DNA of 64,000 nucleotides from NCBI RefSeq assembly GCF_029867415.1, contig NC_081181.1, positions 125,183,042 through 125,247,041 on the forward strand. Reading direction: 5' to 3'. This DNA comes from Vicia villosa. Lineage: Eukaryota > Streptophyta > Magnoliopsida > Fabales > Fabaceae. Under the pieces are notes generated by a model. That model searched no databases. It was not told the origin of the DNA and saw only the letters and a list, made by a program, of their open reading frames with translations. Below are positions 32,701-44,669 of this stretch, one piece after another; positions within the stretch are counted from its first letter, which is position 1, and each line of letters starts with the position of its first letter. The position numbers and the translations under genes are program-made.

Positions 32701-35700
32701 TTTCTCCATCGTTGTTCAAAATTAATAAGAATATCATATGCAGCAGGTCCATCAATTCTGCAGTGCAAATCATGCCATGGTTGTCTAGGAGCCCTTGTTC
32801 CAGACTATCACAAAAAACAAAACAAAAAAATCAGGGAGCAGTTACAATAAATCAGTTTATGTATCATTTATTATTAAAAAGAAAATGAGAGAAAAAGAAA
32901 TAGAAGTGTTACAACGTTATAACTAAACCATATTGTCTATAGCAAATTGGTAGCTAAGCAGAACTGCAACCTGTCTTTTTTACTGCATAATCCATAGATG
33001 TACAATAACGATACAAGATAATAAAAACTTGTACGATATTTTTATCTTAATTTGGAAAATGAAAAATCTATTACTATAATTTAGACTAAGCACAAGTGTG
33101 CAAAGAACAGAGTAGTCAATAGCAGCCAACAGCGGCGCTATAGCGGGATAGCAGAGGCCGGCAGCTATAGGAAGAGACTTAGAGGCCGGCAGCTATAGGA
33201 AGAGACTTAGCGGTGCAAAACACTATCGCGACCACTATAAGGTTAATAGCAAGATAGATGAGCGGAGCGGTTCCCAGCCCGGAGAGGTTTCTGGCCCACC
33301 ATCCTTTTCCCCTTTGAAAAACCAAAATTACCCCTTAAATTTAAAAAGTTAAGGGTAGTTATGATTTTTTTTAATCAAATCTGAGTTGAGGCTCAACCTT
33401 AACCTTTTTTCATCGCCGCGCACGTAAGTTTGAATTTTGGGATGTAATTTTTCAATTAAGACTTGTCGATGTTGATTAAGAGTTTCGATCAAAACTTGGT
33501 TGTTTTAGAGTGTTTCTTACTAAGTTTTGTGCTTTGATTTATGAATATATTATGGGGTTTGAGTTTTGTTTAATTTTACAGTAAATATATGTTTATAACT
33601 ATTATATGTAATTTGTCCAAAAAATGGTTAAATTGCAGTCATCCCGCTATACGCTATCCCACTTTTGGGACCGGCCGTTCCACGCCGCTATTCGTAATTG
33701 ACTACTCTAGAAAAGAGTAAATCAATAAAAAAACGTACAGTGCAAAAGAAGTTGGCCACACAAGCAAGATAGTGAGGGGAAAAAAAAACAAAAAAACATT
33801 ACATATTTGAGCTAACAATTACAATTGGTTTTTCCCTAGCATTCAACCATCAAACAAAGTCCAATAAATTGGATAACTAAGATTGTTCTACATTGTGCGT
33901 CAAAAAGGATTACTCTAGGTTGTTATTTGGAAGCAGAAAACACAATCAGGATACTCCAATCAATGTCTTGTGTAGGTAGTACACTCCACTATTAGGGTAA
34001 GAATGGAGGGTATCTTAAGTTCTGGTAAGCGGTAACAAATCCGAATGATAGATAGATAGGGGTGGCATAGCTCCTATGATCCAATACTATAGGGGACATC
34101 ACGTATAATATTACAAAAGATAAATTCTATTAATTTCGATATCCTTGGTGACAAAGCATTCAACCAACTTAACTATATCTAAACAAGACTTCTCAAACAA
34201 CCTAATCTAGTAATCATGTATCCCTCCAATTCAACCCTGTAACTGAGGGGGTTCATTAAGACATTATCAATGATATATCACATACTATAACTATAATTCA
34301 TATTCATAGAGATTTAATCAAAACATAATGAATAATGTAACCAGAAAACAGTCCATTGAAAGAGCTTATACAGGGATATCTCCAGTCCCAACAAAATAAA
34401 AAGAAATAAATGCAATGTTCATTTGTCCAATTGGGATGACAACTTACGGGAAATGTAGGATTGTGGAAATCACCGTCAAATACAGTATCGAGATCACGAA
34501 AAAGTCGATGCTCGGGTGTGTCATAGCGACCATCACACAAATCAAGACCTCCTATAAAAGTGGATATCCTTCTGTTATTACCAGAAGCTTGTGTGTCCAC
34601 AATAACACATTTTTGGTGGTGTGTGAAGACAGTTCCAACAACCTGCATAACATCATATCACAAGCAACTTCACTACATTGTTTTTTTCAAAGGACCTAAA
34701 ACCATTTAACCAAATCATAACTCATAAGAAAAAAATATTTTAACTTCATTTTGAATCAACAACAAAAAAAACATACCCGCAATTTAGAGCTAAAACCACA
34801 AAACACATTTCACATTCGACTCCACTGACTATTTATTCAAAAATTTCTATTTCCCGACAATATACATTAGCTAGGTATCAAATGAATGAAACAACAAAAT
34901 GAAAATTACACTGCTACCTACAAATATTAACCAACCAATACTTGCCTGTTGCTTAATGAAGCTCATCTTACTGCTAGCATAGCGAGGCGCCAAAACACAC
35001 ATGACAGACGAATGTTTGAAAAACTTCTTTGTTTCCTCATCATGAGTCTCCATTACTCCCGTCTAAACCAAAACATGAAAACAACCCAATAAGCAATAGT
35101 ATAGCAGCCAAAAAAATGATGAATGCAAACATCCAAGTTTCTTACCGACTTGAAGAAGAGCTTATCATGGGAAGTTTTGTCATCCCAGACAAGCAATAAA
35201 ACTCTCACTCCTTCTTCAGACTTATACTTGAGTAATTCACCAAGTGTTAAATCCCCACCTCGCGGCAGAGGTCTAGAAGGTTCCCTAACAAGCTTCACTT
35301 TATGGTAGATTGACCAACCCACTAAATAAACCATGTGATGAGCTTCTGTTATAGCATAACATATATCTTCCCAACAATTCTCCGGTTTATAAACGTTACC
35401 ATCATCAAGCTCAATCTCCGGTACAGTCCCGTGGGGACAATGTGCGTCTTGGTAAAGCCTCACCAAACTCCCCTTCCTCACCGGAAAATACGTGTGCCTC
35501 ACGCCTTTGTGCTCGGGATCAGCCGCAATGCCCCGGAGGTAAAGAGGATTCTGGTCCACCGGCGTGAACTTCATTTCCAAATGAAGCGCAGTGTCCGGTT
35601 TTGCCGGTTTACCATTGGTCCCAAGAATAGGAAACCAACCGGAAATAACCTCGCCGGTGGCAATTTGCTGAGCCGGAATCTTAACTGTCCCCATAGTTTG

Positions 35701-36084
35701 AGAACCAAAAACATCATCATCCTTAACACGAAACTCCAAATCGGCAACCAAATGTGCTAACGGAATGTAAAACCGTTCCTTCCACTCAGGATTGGGCGAG
35801 TTCTTAAGCACTCGCGTCCGTGCAACCGTAGCTTGCGGCACCATAACAGTGACATAAGGATCACTAGTTATAATCTTTCTCCGATGTCGGTGCTCCTTAT
35901 GAGTGATCTCCTCCGCCGCATCAGAAGTCGAATTGTATTTAATAGTATCGCAAGCGGTAACACAGCGACGGAAACGCTCGGAGACGATGTCCATGTTAGG
36001 TAACCGGCGAGCGGCAATTATCGTCAAGTCCAAGTCGCCGTGGAGAGATGTAAAACCGTTTCCGTCAGCGCCGGTTTCCGCCAT
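23761..36084 (-). CDS. PLDdelta: Phospholipase D delta, 857 residues, ten exons
   Basis: Coding exons on the minus strand: 36084-35146, 35062-34946, 34642-34448, 32804-32499, 32375-32307, 32155-32008, 31819-31671, 31437-31285, 24415-24215, 24057-23761. All join in frame. The protein has an N-terminal C2 domain (about 14-165; calcium and lipid binding) and two HKD catalytic motifs: H361-x-K363-x4-D368 and H707-x-K709-x4-D714. It hydrolyses membrane phospholipids to phosphatidic acid at the plasma membrane. The delta type is known in Arabidopsis for roles in oxidative, drought and defence signalling. The match in N-terminus, HKD context and C-terminus (PDILTT) to the delta class is strong by recall. 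Intron 2 has a GC donor (GCAAGT). Intron 8 is 6.9 kb and full of transposons; intron 3 holds a DNA element. No lesion is seen, so the gene is probably functional. Confidence 0.95.
24822..25205 (+). mobile_element. TRIM-type miniature LTR retrotransposon in PLD intron 8
   Basis: Two terminal repeats of about 120 bp start TGTTGGGTG at 24822 and 25092 and share CCTCACCTTACAA.CC.GTTTTGTAA. After the first one comes TGATATCAGAGCC (24958-24970), one mismatch from the initiator-Met tRNA primer site TGGTATCAGAGCC. The interior is only about 150 bp and non-coding. A block related to the interior (GCGGCATTTGGG) also lies just left of the first repeat (about 24780), so this may be a truncated tandem array of the element. 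Confidence 0.7.
25868..26005. repeat. 45-bp inverted repeat (foldback) at the copia 5' end
   Basis: GGCTCAACTTGTTGACG and GCCATATGAGAAAA at 25868-25912 recur inverted at about 25960-26003, with a 3-base bulge and one mismatch, around a loop of roughly 47 bases. The left arm is absent from the 3' LTR, so it arose in this copy. Confidence 0.75.
28225..28536. repeat. 156-bp tandem duplication in the copia remnant
   Basis: AGATCCCATGAATG starts at 28225 and again at 28381, and the two copies are nearly identical. Each copy ends with CTAGGTTGTCGATAGCGC, the left end of the adjoining DNA element. Confidence 0.9.
28518..29453. mobile_element. Non-autonomous DNA transposon with AGCGG-rich ends, inside the copia remnant
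   Basis: Copia coding sequence stops at GAGCCTAG and resumes at CTAGATTTGAACATAAG. The ends are short inverted repeats (GTTGTCGATAGC... and ...GATTAACAAC), with AGCGG/CCGCT words just inside. An acidic frame near 29060-29160 resembles a transposase tail but has stops. Its superfamily is uncertain. It is related to the element at 33109-33708. Confidence 0.65.
33109..33708. mobile_element. 600-bp DNA element with 12-bp terminal inverted repeats in PLD intron 3
   Basis: AGAGTAGTCAAT at 33109 and its exact complement at 33697-33708 bound the element. The right end shares CATCCCGCTAT.CG.TAT.CC with the element at 28518-29453. A 29-bp unit (AGAGGCCGGCAGCTATAGG...) is duplicated at about 33152-33209. 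No target duplication is clear and there is no coding capacity. Confidence 0.65.
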
Positions 36085-36155
36085 CGCGTTGGTGTTAACG
36101 TGCGCCGGGTGTAAAGATGAATATTAGGAATCTGAGAAAAGTGAGAGAAAAAGGG

Positions 36156-36163
36156 ATTTTATA
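36156..36163 (-). promoter_or_regulatory. Likely TATA box of the phospholipase D gene
   Basis: TATAAAAT on the minus strand lies about 72 bases upstream of the start codon at 36084, which leaves room for a short leader of about 40 bases. Confidence 0.55.
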
Positions 36164-36165
36164 TG

Positions 36166-37260
36166 TAATTTCCCTTTTTCTCCTCAAGGCATTGGGAATG
36201 GAAGAGGGTTTGTTATTGTTATGGTTATGGCTTGTGAAAGTGGGAGTGGAATAATGGAATAAGCATAACGTAACAGTTTGAGTTTGAAGGAGAGTGGTTA
36301 AGTTAGGGAACGTGGTTTGTTTTTATGTTTTGAATTTGGATTTTCTATCTTTCTTCCTTTCTTAGCGACAAAAAACCAGTTTCGCTGCATCTCGCTGGCG
36401 TGGCTTCTTTACAAGATTTCGTGCTGAATTTCTGAATATTAATATTAATTAATTTAATAATTAATTAATTAATTTAATAATTAATCAATTCTTTTTGTAA
36501 CGCGTGGATTTCGATGAGAGTACGTGGGACGGAATCGACTACGCTCAAAACGATGTAGGATTAATTTATTGGATATTTTTCTTAGCTGTCAAAGTAAATA
36601 TTAATATATGTGAAATCAATTTTGATATGTATTTAGATGATTTGCTGTGCAATTAAGGTGTTGGATAAGATTTGATGAAACTTGGAAGTCATGATATTTG
36701 AGTCGTTGGTGATTGGTACTGGTAGGTGTTTAAAGGCAGTGGGGCCGTGTTCGTGGGTCTGATTCTGATATGGACCGTCAACGGCAAAGACGGACACAAA
36801 GTGGTGTGTCCTACCATGAGCATGGATTCCATTACGAGGAAACTGTGGTTGTGTTACTTGTGTTTGTCTGATGAATGTTTAGCTATTCTAGTAAAAAAAC
36901 AACGGGAAATAAAAACTATGTTTGGAGTGGATCCAAGGGGACAGCAAGTAAAGCAGGAGTTTTAGACCCTAAAAATGTTGTTTATATGGATATTGAGTCC
37001 CAAATGTTAGGTGAACATATTTTTTTCTTCCTAATATTCTCAATCTCATAAGTAGTTTGAATTATCAAAGTGTTAATCGGAATCAAAAGTTTCAAAATAT
37101 TCAACTTTTAAAACCCCCTATTCTACATATGTTTGGATGTTTTATAAGTAGTTTAAATGTTTTATATGATCCACAAATTATTTCTTTTTCGTTTTCTTTT
37201 AATTTAGTTTGGATTTAAAAAAATAATTAAGAATTCTAACATTCAATATTTTAGTACATT
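36166..37260. other. Upstream region of PLD, no gene recognised
   Basis: The stretch is AT-rich and includes an ATTAATTAATTTAATAATTAA-type low-complexity run at about 36430-36490. A 79-residue plus-strand frame at 36726-36965 shows no recognisable domain and is not called. Confidence 0.5.
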
Positions 37261-37265
37261 GTTCA

Positions 37266-37990
37266 TGTTCTTTTACGGTTTTGAAAAATATTATCATTGA
37301 AAAAATTATCGAGTCGAATCGCAGATTAAATTATATTCTTTAAGATATTTTGTGGCACTGTTCAAAATTATGCAAAATATTCACTTGACTATGTCGCCTC
37401 CAAGATAAAACAACTATGTTCTATATTGTAGGATTACTACTTACATGGTAGATAATTGATCTAGAAATACATTATTTGATGGTTCAAAAACCCAGTCAAA
37501 TATGGTATAAATATCACTCGTAGTATCTGATATATAGATCGGTCGTAATAATTTCTCAAATAATAAGAAATTCAAATAATTCTAAAAGAGAATTCAATAA
37601 TGGTCATTTGACCACTCAATAATTTCTCAATAAAGGAGAAATTCAATTAATTCTCCAAAGAGAATCCAAAGAGAATCCAAAAATAATTCTTTATAATTTC
37701 TCAATGCAAATGAGAAGGAATAAAAGAGAAATTGTCGCTTCAACAATTCAAAAGACACCAAATTATGAGAGTGAGAAATGAAAATTTTAAAATAAGTTTT
37801 TGACGTGCTTTAGAAAGAAACATGTGAATTCCTTATATTGAAGTGAGCTAACCAAAGAATTAAAATTAAGCAATGTGGGATTTAAAAAAATTTCTCACTT
37901 AACACACAGAACACGCAAAATTTTCTAACAATATGGAAATTAAACAATTTTTTCAACTTTATCATATTGGAATATTTACATGTTCCAACA
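37266..37990 (-). repeat. 3' LTR of the split copia element (725 bp)
   Basis: It aligns throughout with 51646-53251, apart from the insertion there and many substitutions. Both contain CACTCGTAGTATCTGATATA and repeated AATTTCTCAAT...GAGAA blocks. Confidence 0.9.
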
Positions 37991-38612
37991 ATCCCCCACT
38001 TGATTTAAAATATGTTTCAGAAGTAACGTCAAACATTTCTAAGATTGTGCATAAATAGATGTGCCTACGACTTGAACCTTTTTGTAGCAAGTAGGATTCC
38101 AATTCAACAAGAGTGACACAATTATCTTGAACTCTATCTTAGACATCAAATCCGCACATAACTTTTTCTTAAGGTGTATTATAATAGCCTGTGCTTTAAT
38201 AATCCTGCACGTGTATCTCAGTTTAGTGAAGGCACTGGGAATTCTGCCTCGAAATTTCATAGGAACTTGCCTAAGTTCCACAATCACATAAGTGCATATA
38301 TCAAGAGTACTTATGTAGCATAGATACTCCCTCATACAGAGTATAGATCTCATTAAGAGCTTCTATTATCTCATTTTCTTATTGCTTCAAGATTGATGTT
38401 TTACTTATTTATTTCCGCGTGATCATCTCATATTACTCACAACTTGTTATTACCCATTGAACCTATTTCTTCGGATCTCTAGTCATTTAGGTTGGATTAC
38501 CATCATGAGCAACTCATTTTTCTATAGGCATTAGTCTCATCTTCTCGAATGTATTATAGACTTTCTCTCTAGATAATCCTTTCGTCAAAGGATTTTCTAA
38601 ATTTTCATCAAC

Positions 38613-40177
38613 TTATACAAAATCCACTCTTACAGCTGCTTTAGAGATACAGTCTCTAATAGTGTTGTGCTTTCTTTTAATTTGACGTCTTTTACCATTA
38701 TAATAATGGTTCTCAATTTTTGCAATAGTTGTGGTACTATCGTAGTGGATAAACACATATGGCATGGGTTTTTCCCACAAAGGGATATCAACTAGCAAGC
38801 ATCTTAACCAACTTGCTTCTTTACTAACAGTCGCTAATGATATCATCATAGACTCTTTCATGGACTGAGCCAAGATAAGTTATTTCTTTGGTGTCCAAGG
38901 TACATCTCCTCCAGCTATACTAAATATATAACCACTAGTTACTTCGGAATCATTTGATAAGGTATTCCAGTTTTCATCATTGTATCCTTCAAGTACATCA
39001 GGAAATCATTTGAGATAGTGTAAATTGAGATTCATGGTCATTTTAAGGTACCGCATTACTCGCTCAATAGCTTGTCAATGCTCATTACTCGTTATACTAG
39101 TAAATTTGCACAAAAATCCTACAATATATGCAATGTCGAGTCTAATACAATTAGTGGCATACCTAAGACTCCTAATGATGCTTGCATATTCTATATGTCA
39201 GACACTTTCACTAGTGTTCTTAAATACTTTAACACTTGGATCATATGGTGTGCAGGCAGGTTTGCAATCAAAGTGATTATATTTCTTTAAGATCTTATCC
39301 AAATAATGAGATTGATCCAAAGAAATTCCTTTTTTGGATTTAGTGATCTTGAATCCAAGAATCACACTCGCTCCTCCGAGGTCTTTCATATCAAAGTTGT
39401 TGCTCAACAATGATTTTACATCATTAACGGCATGAATGTTTGATTCAAATATGAGTAGATCTTCTACATATAGACATATGATAACGCAAATGTAATTCTC
39501 AAATTTACAATAAATGTGTCACTTTCATTTACTTTGTGCCCATTCGATATCACTAAGTTATCAAACTTCTCATGTCATTGCTTTGGAGATTAATTTAGAC
39601 CATACAGAGACTTATCTAACTTACAACCTTGTTTTCTTGCCCATGAATTACAAAACGTTCTGGTTGATCCATATAGATTTCTTCTTCTAAGTCATAGTTT
39701 AAAAAAAGTTGTTTTAACATTCATTTGGTGTACTATTAAGTTATAAATAACACCAATTGAAATCGGCACCTTAATGGATGAAATTCTAGTGACTGGAGAA
39801 AAGGTATCGAAGAAATCTATAATTTCTTTTTGCCTAAAACCTTTGGCTACAAGATGTGCCTTGTATTTATCAATTGCTCCATCAGGTTTTAGTTTTTTTT
39901 TCAAAACACATTTACAACAGATTAGTTTTCAACCAAGAGACAAGTCTACTAAGTACCAAATCTTATTAGATTCTAGAGAATCTATCTCATTGTTAATAGC
40001 TTCTTGCCAAAAATTTGCATCTAGATATGACAAGGCTTCTTGAAGATTTATTGAATCTTCTTATATTGTATAGGCCACATAACCATACCCATGGTCTTTG
40101 GCAACTCTTATTGGTTTACTTCGTCGAAGTTTTGTTTCTACTTCATCGTTGCTTTCAGCTCTTCTCATTATAGGAAT
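38613..40177 (-). pseudogene. Copia RT and RNase H remains
   Basis: On the minus strand from 40177 there are the end of integrase/linker, an RT segment with L-V-A-K-G-F-R-Q-K and F-S-P-V-T-R, a Y-V-E-D variant of the catalytic YVDD near 39465, and D-M-K-D-L-G-G-A-S-V-I-L-G. A copia RNase H follows (E-A-S-W-L-R at 38813). Several stops and shifts are present. The 5' part of the same frame resumes at 49787 beyond the CACTA element. Confidence 0.82.
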
Positions 40178-40700
40178 CACTACAACACGGAACAGCTTTC
40201 ACAGCGCTTTTTTTGGCCTTTAACAGCGCTTTAAAGCGCTGCCATAGCCAGCGCTGGCGTAGGCTACGAAAGCGCTTTTAAAAGCGCTCTGGTAGACCCC
40301 CCCTTTAAGAGCGCTTTCCTGGAAAAAGCGCTCTGGTAGGACCCCCTATTAGAGCGCTTTCCTGGAAAAAGCGCTCTGGTAGACCCCCCTTTAAGAGCGC
40401 TTCTTAGTAAAAGCGCTGGCAAAGACCAGTAAAAAAGCAAAAAAAATTAAAAAATTACGCAGCATACAAAAGCGCTTTTGGAAAGCGCTCTGGTAGGCCC
40501 CCCTATGAGAGCGCTTTTTCCAGAAAAAGCGCTCTCATAGGGGGGCCTACCAGAGCGCTTTCCAAAAGCGCTTTTGTATGCTGCGTAATTTTTTAATTTT
40601 TTTTGCTTTTTTACTGGTCTTTGCCAGCGCTTTTACTAAGAAGCGCTCTAGTATGTGGACCTTTAAGAGCGCTTTTAAGAAGCGCTGTAGTTGCTAAATG
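40178..40700. repeat. Left subterminal repeat region of the CACTA element
   Basis: AGCGCTTTT and AAAAGCGCT motifs, alternating with CTGGTAGACCCCCC spacers, occur more than fifteen times in both orientations. These are the expected binding sites of the element's TNPA-like protein. Confidence 0.85.
40394..40649. repeat. Near-perfect palindrome, 126-bp arms, 4-base loop
   Basis: Positions x and 43043-x pair throughout 40394-40519 and 40524-40649, with the loop CCAG at 40520-40523. I found no mismatch on reading both arms. It lies within the subterminal repeats, about 300 bases downstream of the stop codon of the Ulp1-type gene. Confidence 0.93.
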
Positions 40701-40940
40701 AGGTATTTTTATGTGCAGCCTATAATTTAATCCTCCCAGTCGACCTGTAATGTTTTCGACCTGTAATATTTTCGACCTGTAATATATTTTCGACCTGTAA
40801 TATATTTTCGACTATATTATTTCAGCCATCAGTAAGACAATATATATACTAATATATACCATTATAATATCCAAAATTATATATATACATCATTACAAAA
40901 TTATATATATACATCATTACAAAATCAACAATATTATAGT

Positions 40941-43900
40941 TCAAATCTGCATGAAAAATAGCTTAATATAAAATTGACACAATTCCTCTTTGATTTCTTC
41001 TAACTTTAGCTTCGAGTACCCAGCAGCACGGAATTCGTCAAGGTACTATAAAACAAAAACATAATATGAATAATATATTTAGGTAAATGTAATAAATTAT
41101 ATGAAATTATCTTAAGTTATAACTTTATACCGTGGGAGGAATCTCTAATTGATTCGCCTGAATGATTTCTTTCATAAACCTCAATACAAAGTATCCGCAG
41201 TCTGAACTGTTACGCTGTAGCGGACACTACATAGAAAAACAAATAAGATTCTATATAAGTTGTCTTGTTTTACCAAGTAGCATAAATATTATGAGCAAAT
41301 TTGTGAAAAGTAATGTACCTGCACTTCGATCCAGGTGATGTTGTTTGATTTAGTCCGGGATACCTGTGCGTCCCGTTGACTACGGAATACTTGTATTGAT
41401 CTAATTAACAAATATATAAAAGCATATGTTTAGATCAATCCCACAAATAAGTAAATATATAAATATACACGAATATATATTTAGAACGATCCCACTTACA
41501 AATCAACGATTTCCTTCATGGCCGGATAATTGGTCCATTCACCCTTTACCGAATTCAGATAATACACGACTTCCCTTATCGGGTTGATAGCAAGCAGCAA
41601 CCAGTGTGCTCTATAAATTAAAACAATAGGTTATATGAAAATATTGCTATACACTAAAGAAACAGAGATTAGATGAATAAAGAATGAGAAACTAACCCTA
41701 CTGGTCGGGTATTATACGCCCAAAGATGCAGACATTCTGTATTGCCGGTGGACATGAATCTATCGACTAAGCGCTGTCTAACAGATTCCGGATCCGAAAC
41801 AATTTCCATTCCGCTGCAATGGGCGGAAGACACGAACCGGAATCTGTTAGACAATGCAGTCCCGCGCAACACTCTGTCATACAACAACCTTAAATAAAAA
41901 CATAATAAACATTAGATTCTTTTCATTGAAAAGTGTAAATAAATTATATTGTGGAACTAATTAAATAATATATCGGATGAGTGAATATTACCGGATGTAT
42001 GAATGCATATTACTGACGCCTAGTTGATCTTGGTTAAAAATCTCTTGCAAGTCATCAATTGTAATATGTGACTTGAACTCAATACCGAAGACACTTTCAT
42101 CCATATCGATTTCCCGTAAAGCACCATCCTTCATATCGGACATATCAACCATTGTTGCGAGTGTCGCCCGGTATCGAGGCACAAAAGCACCGCCTTTTCT
42201 TGCCGCTTGCTTCGGAGGACCACTGGGTGGTACACTACGAACCTGCTGCGTCACTTGTTGTGACTCCCGAGCGGATGCCTAAAAATCATATAAGTTAGGT
42301 AAAATATAAAATCATGCATATTTTGATTCAGATTATATATTAACACTTTAAATGTACCTCTTTTAGCGATGCAACAGACTCCTCCTCCTGTAAAATCCCT
42401 TTACCCTTAATTGCGGGTTTTATAGGAGCAGTCTAAAAATAAAATGTAAAACATAATTAATAAACGGTTTAGAATTGACATTCGAAAACTAAATGATTCA
42501 TAATCGTTTTCAATTTACCTCATCACTAATGGTAATGAGCTCCGAGGGCCATGCAACAAACGATCCTATTGCATCTCGCAGCAATGTCGTCTCTGAGACC
42601 ATGTCAGGTACCGGTAGAATCGCATCACGATCTAATACAACATCCACCGATACTTTCAGGTGTCCATCCGGGAGCGGTCTGTGGTGAAGTAAATCTCCCG
42701 AAGTGTTGTGCACTTTTCCCTTGCCAACTAGTCGATAATTCGGTTCCGATAAGTATAGTTGGCAAGATGAAATGCCCTAAACCAAAAGTAAATATAAAAT
42801 CATTATCATTAATAAAATAGAACAATTTAAAAGGAAAAAAAATTATAATTACCTCGGGAAATTTCCTTTGATAGTTGATACTAGCCTTATCACTAGTTTC
42901 TTTCACCGATGAAGTGTTGCACTTTTCTCTCATATACACTTCTTTATCTCTTTGCAATTCAGAGACTTGTGCTTGCAATTCCGCCAACTTTTGCAACACT
43001 TCTTCATTTGAAGGATTTCTTCTCCTAGGACTCTTGTAAAAAGAGGTTGGAGTCACACCATGACCCTTACCCCTCACCCGACCGGGATACTCGGGAGCAT
43101 CTAGTACTCTACTAAGTACGCTCTCCTCACCGGTGGATGCCGATTGCGACAAGGTCTCCTGTAATTCATTTACATTTAAATAATTATTAGTGGAGATAAA
43201 AAGTCATTTATATATTAAAAAACATTTGATTTAATTAAAGACATAGTATTATACTTACACATTCAGTATAAACTCTCTGAACATCGGGATCGACAGCGTG
43301 ATTCTTGCCCACACGAGCTTCCTTCCACAACACATGTACAGGAAGTGAAGCTTCCTCACTTTTACTCTCCTCCAACTATGCATTGACACAAACGATAAAA
43401 TCGTCAATTAAAACATGCACATGTAGACAATTAATTAAATCGAATTTCTATTTACTTACAATTTTATCCTCTAAGCGTGCATATCCCAAACGCCCTTTTT
43501 TGTATGGATACGCGGGTTTGGATGCTCTCTCCCTATTCGTGGCACTCTTTTTCTGAAAAGCTTCATCTCTTTGCTTTACAAACTCAGCCCAATCTGCTTC
43601 ATCAATGAAGGTCGCATACTTTGTTGGCCGTCCCGGTGCATCTTTAAGAAATTTTCCATCTTTATCCTTAAGATAGGTGTTTGTCAAAAAACTTTTCCAC
43701 CCTCTATATCTCTTGCCGGCCAAACTAAGTATGTAGCTTTTACGTTCATCTGGTATCTCAAAAGTCCTCTGCAAAAAAACGTACGCATAGTGTGTTAGTA
43801 TAAATAATTTAAACAATTTATCGTCAAGATAATAACAACAATTAACCATATATGATATATACCTGAAGCTCTTCCCAAATCGCTTGTTTTTTCTCCTCCA

Positions 43901-44213
43901 ATTCTAAATTTTTCGTTTTCGATTTCCAGGTAGCTATGGAGACCGGAATATGCATACGGACAAGTGTACCAATATAACTTGTCAACTTTGCAGAATTAGG
44001 ACCAATTGGTTGTTTATCAGAATTCCATTCCAATCGGTATACTAATCCTTGGTCTCTATGTCGTATGATACTCCTCATAATAGTGATGCCTCGTGCAACC
44101 TCTTTTGCTTCAGTATCAGGTGGAGCATTTGTATCCGAAGCAACTCTTTCTTGTGAGTTTTCTTGTAAGTTTTCAGGTGGGTTTTCAGGTGGAGCATCTC
44201 TATCTGAAGCCAT
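40941..44213 (-). CDS. CACTA second gene: Ptta/En/Spm domain fused to a Ulp1-like C48 protease domain, 762 residues
   Basis: Twelve exons join in frame: 44213-43863, 43768-43460, 43375-43259, 43158-42853, 42776-42519, 42432-42358, 42278-41992, 41888-41697, 41610-41500, 41400-41319, 41226-41131, 41045-40941, all GT-AG. Residues about 30-225 are a Ptta/En/Spm (transposase_24-type) region with K-R-Y-R-G-W-K and G-R-L-G-Y-A-R-L. A coiled coil follows near 310-340. The C-terminus (about 560-730) has the fold signature of Ulp1/SENP cysteine proteases: H634-W, N651 where Asp is usual, Q700 and C706 in N-S-S-D-C-G-Y-F. The spacings H to N (17) and Q to C (6) equal those of yeast Ulp1. It probably serves as the TNPA-like DNA-binding partner; whether it cuts SUMO or ubiquitin-like conjugates is inference, since the catalytic Asp is Asn. 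The first Met could lie ten codons upstream, but M-A-S-D follows a possible 3' splice site. Confidence 0.85.
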
Positions 44214-44669
44214 TGAACCTGTATCAAACAAACTAAAGCACATTAGTACACTATTAATAAGCTAACAATCTATACAAGTCAAATGGAAGTCAAACCATGC
44301 ATGTACAAGTAAATCGGAAACGAAATCGGTACAAATCAAAATAAGCGTAAAAAAGAAAGTTATCGGAATTGAACGAAATTTACATGGCTATGGTAAAACG
44401 TCGCCACGGACTCAAAAACAAAGTCGGTTTTCCGAAATTCAGACCCTAAGCCCGACTTTTGATTACGGGCAGAAGCAAAACCGATAAAAAAATAGTCCCG
44501 AAATGTAAAGATAAGTGCATGAGCAGCTCCGGAATCGTCAAAATAGTATAGTTACATGTAAAGAAGTCAACAAGCGGATACATGGTTCAAAAGTTATGTA
44601 CAAAACGAGAATATGCACCAAATTGAATAAAACAAATTAGTCGGACTATGTATACTATTACCTTTATCA
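44214..44669. other. Spacer between the two CACTA genes
   Basis: This 456-bp stretch holds no frame. A possible 5' untranslated exon border (TTTGATACAG) precedes the start codon of the downstream gene. Confidence 0.45.

Noticed and set aside
36726..36965. 79-residue frame upstream of PLD
   Set aside because: No recognisable motif, no splice or promoter evidence.
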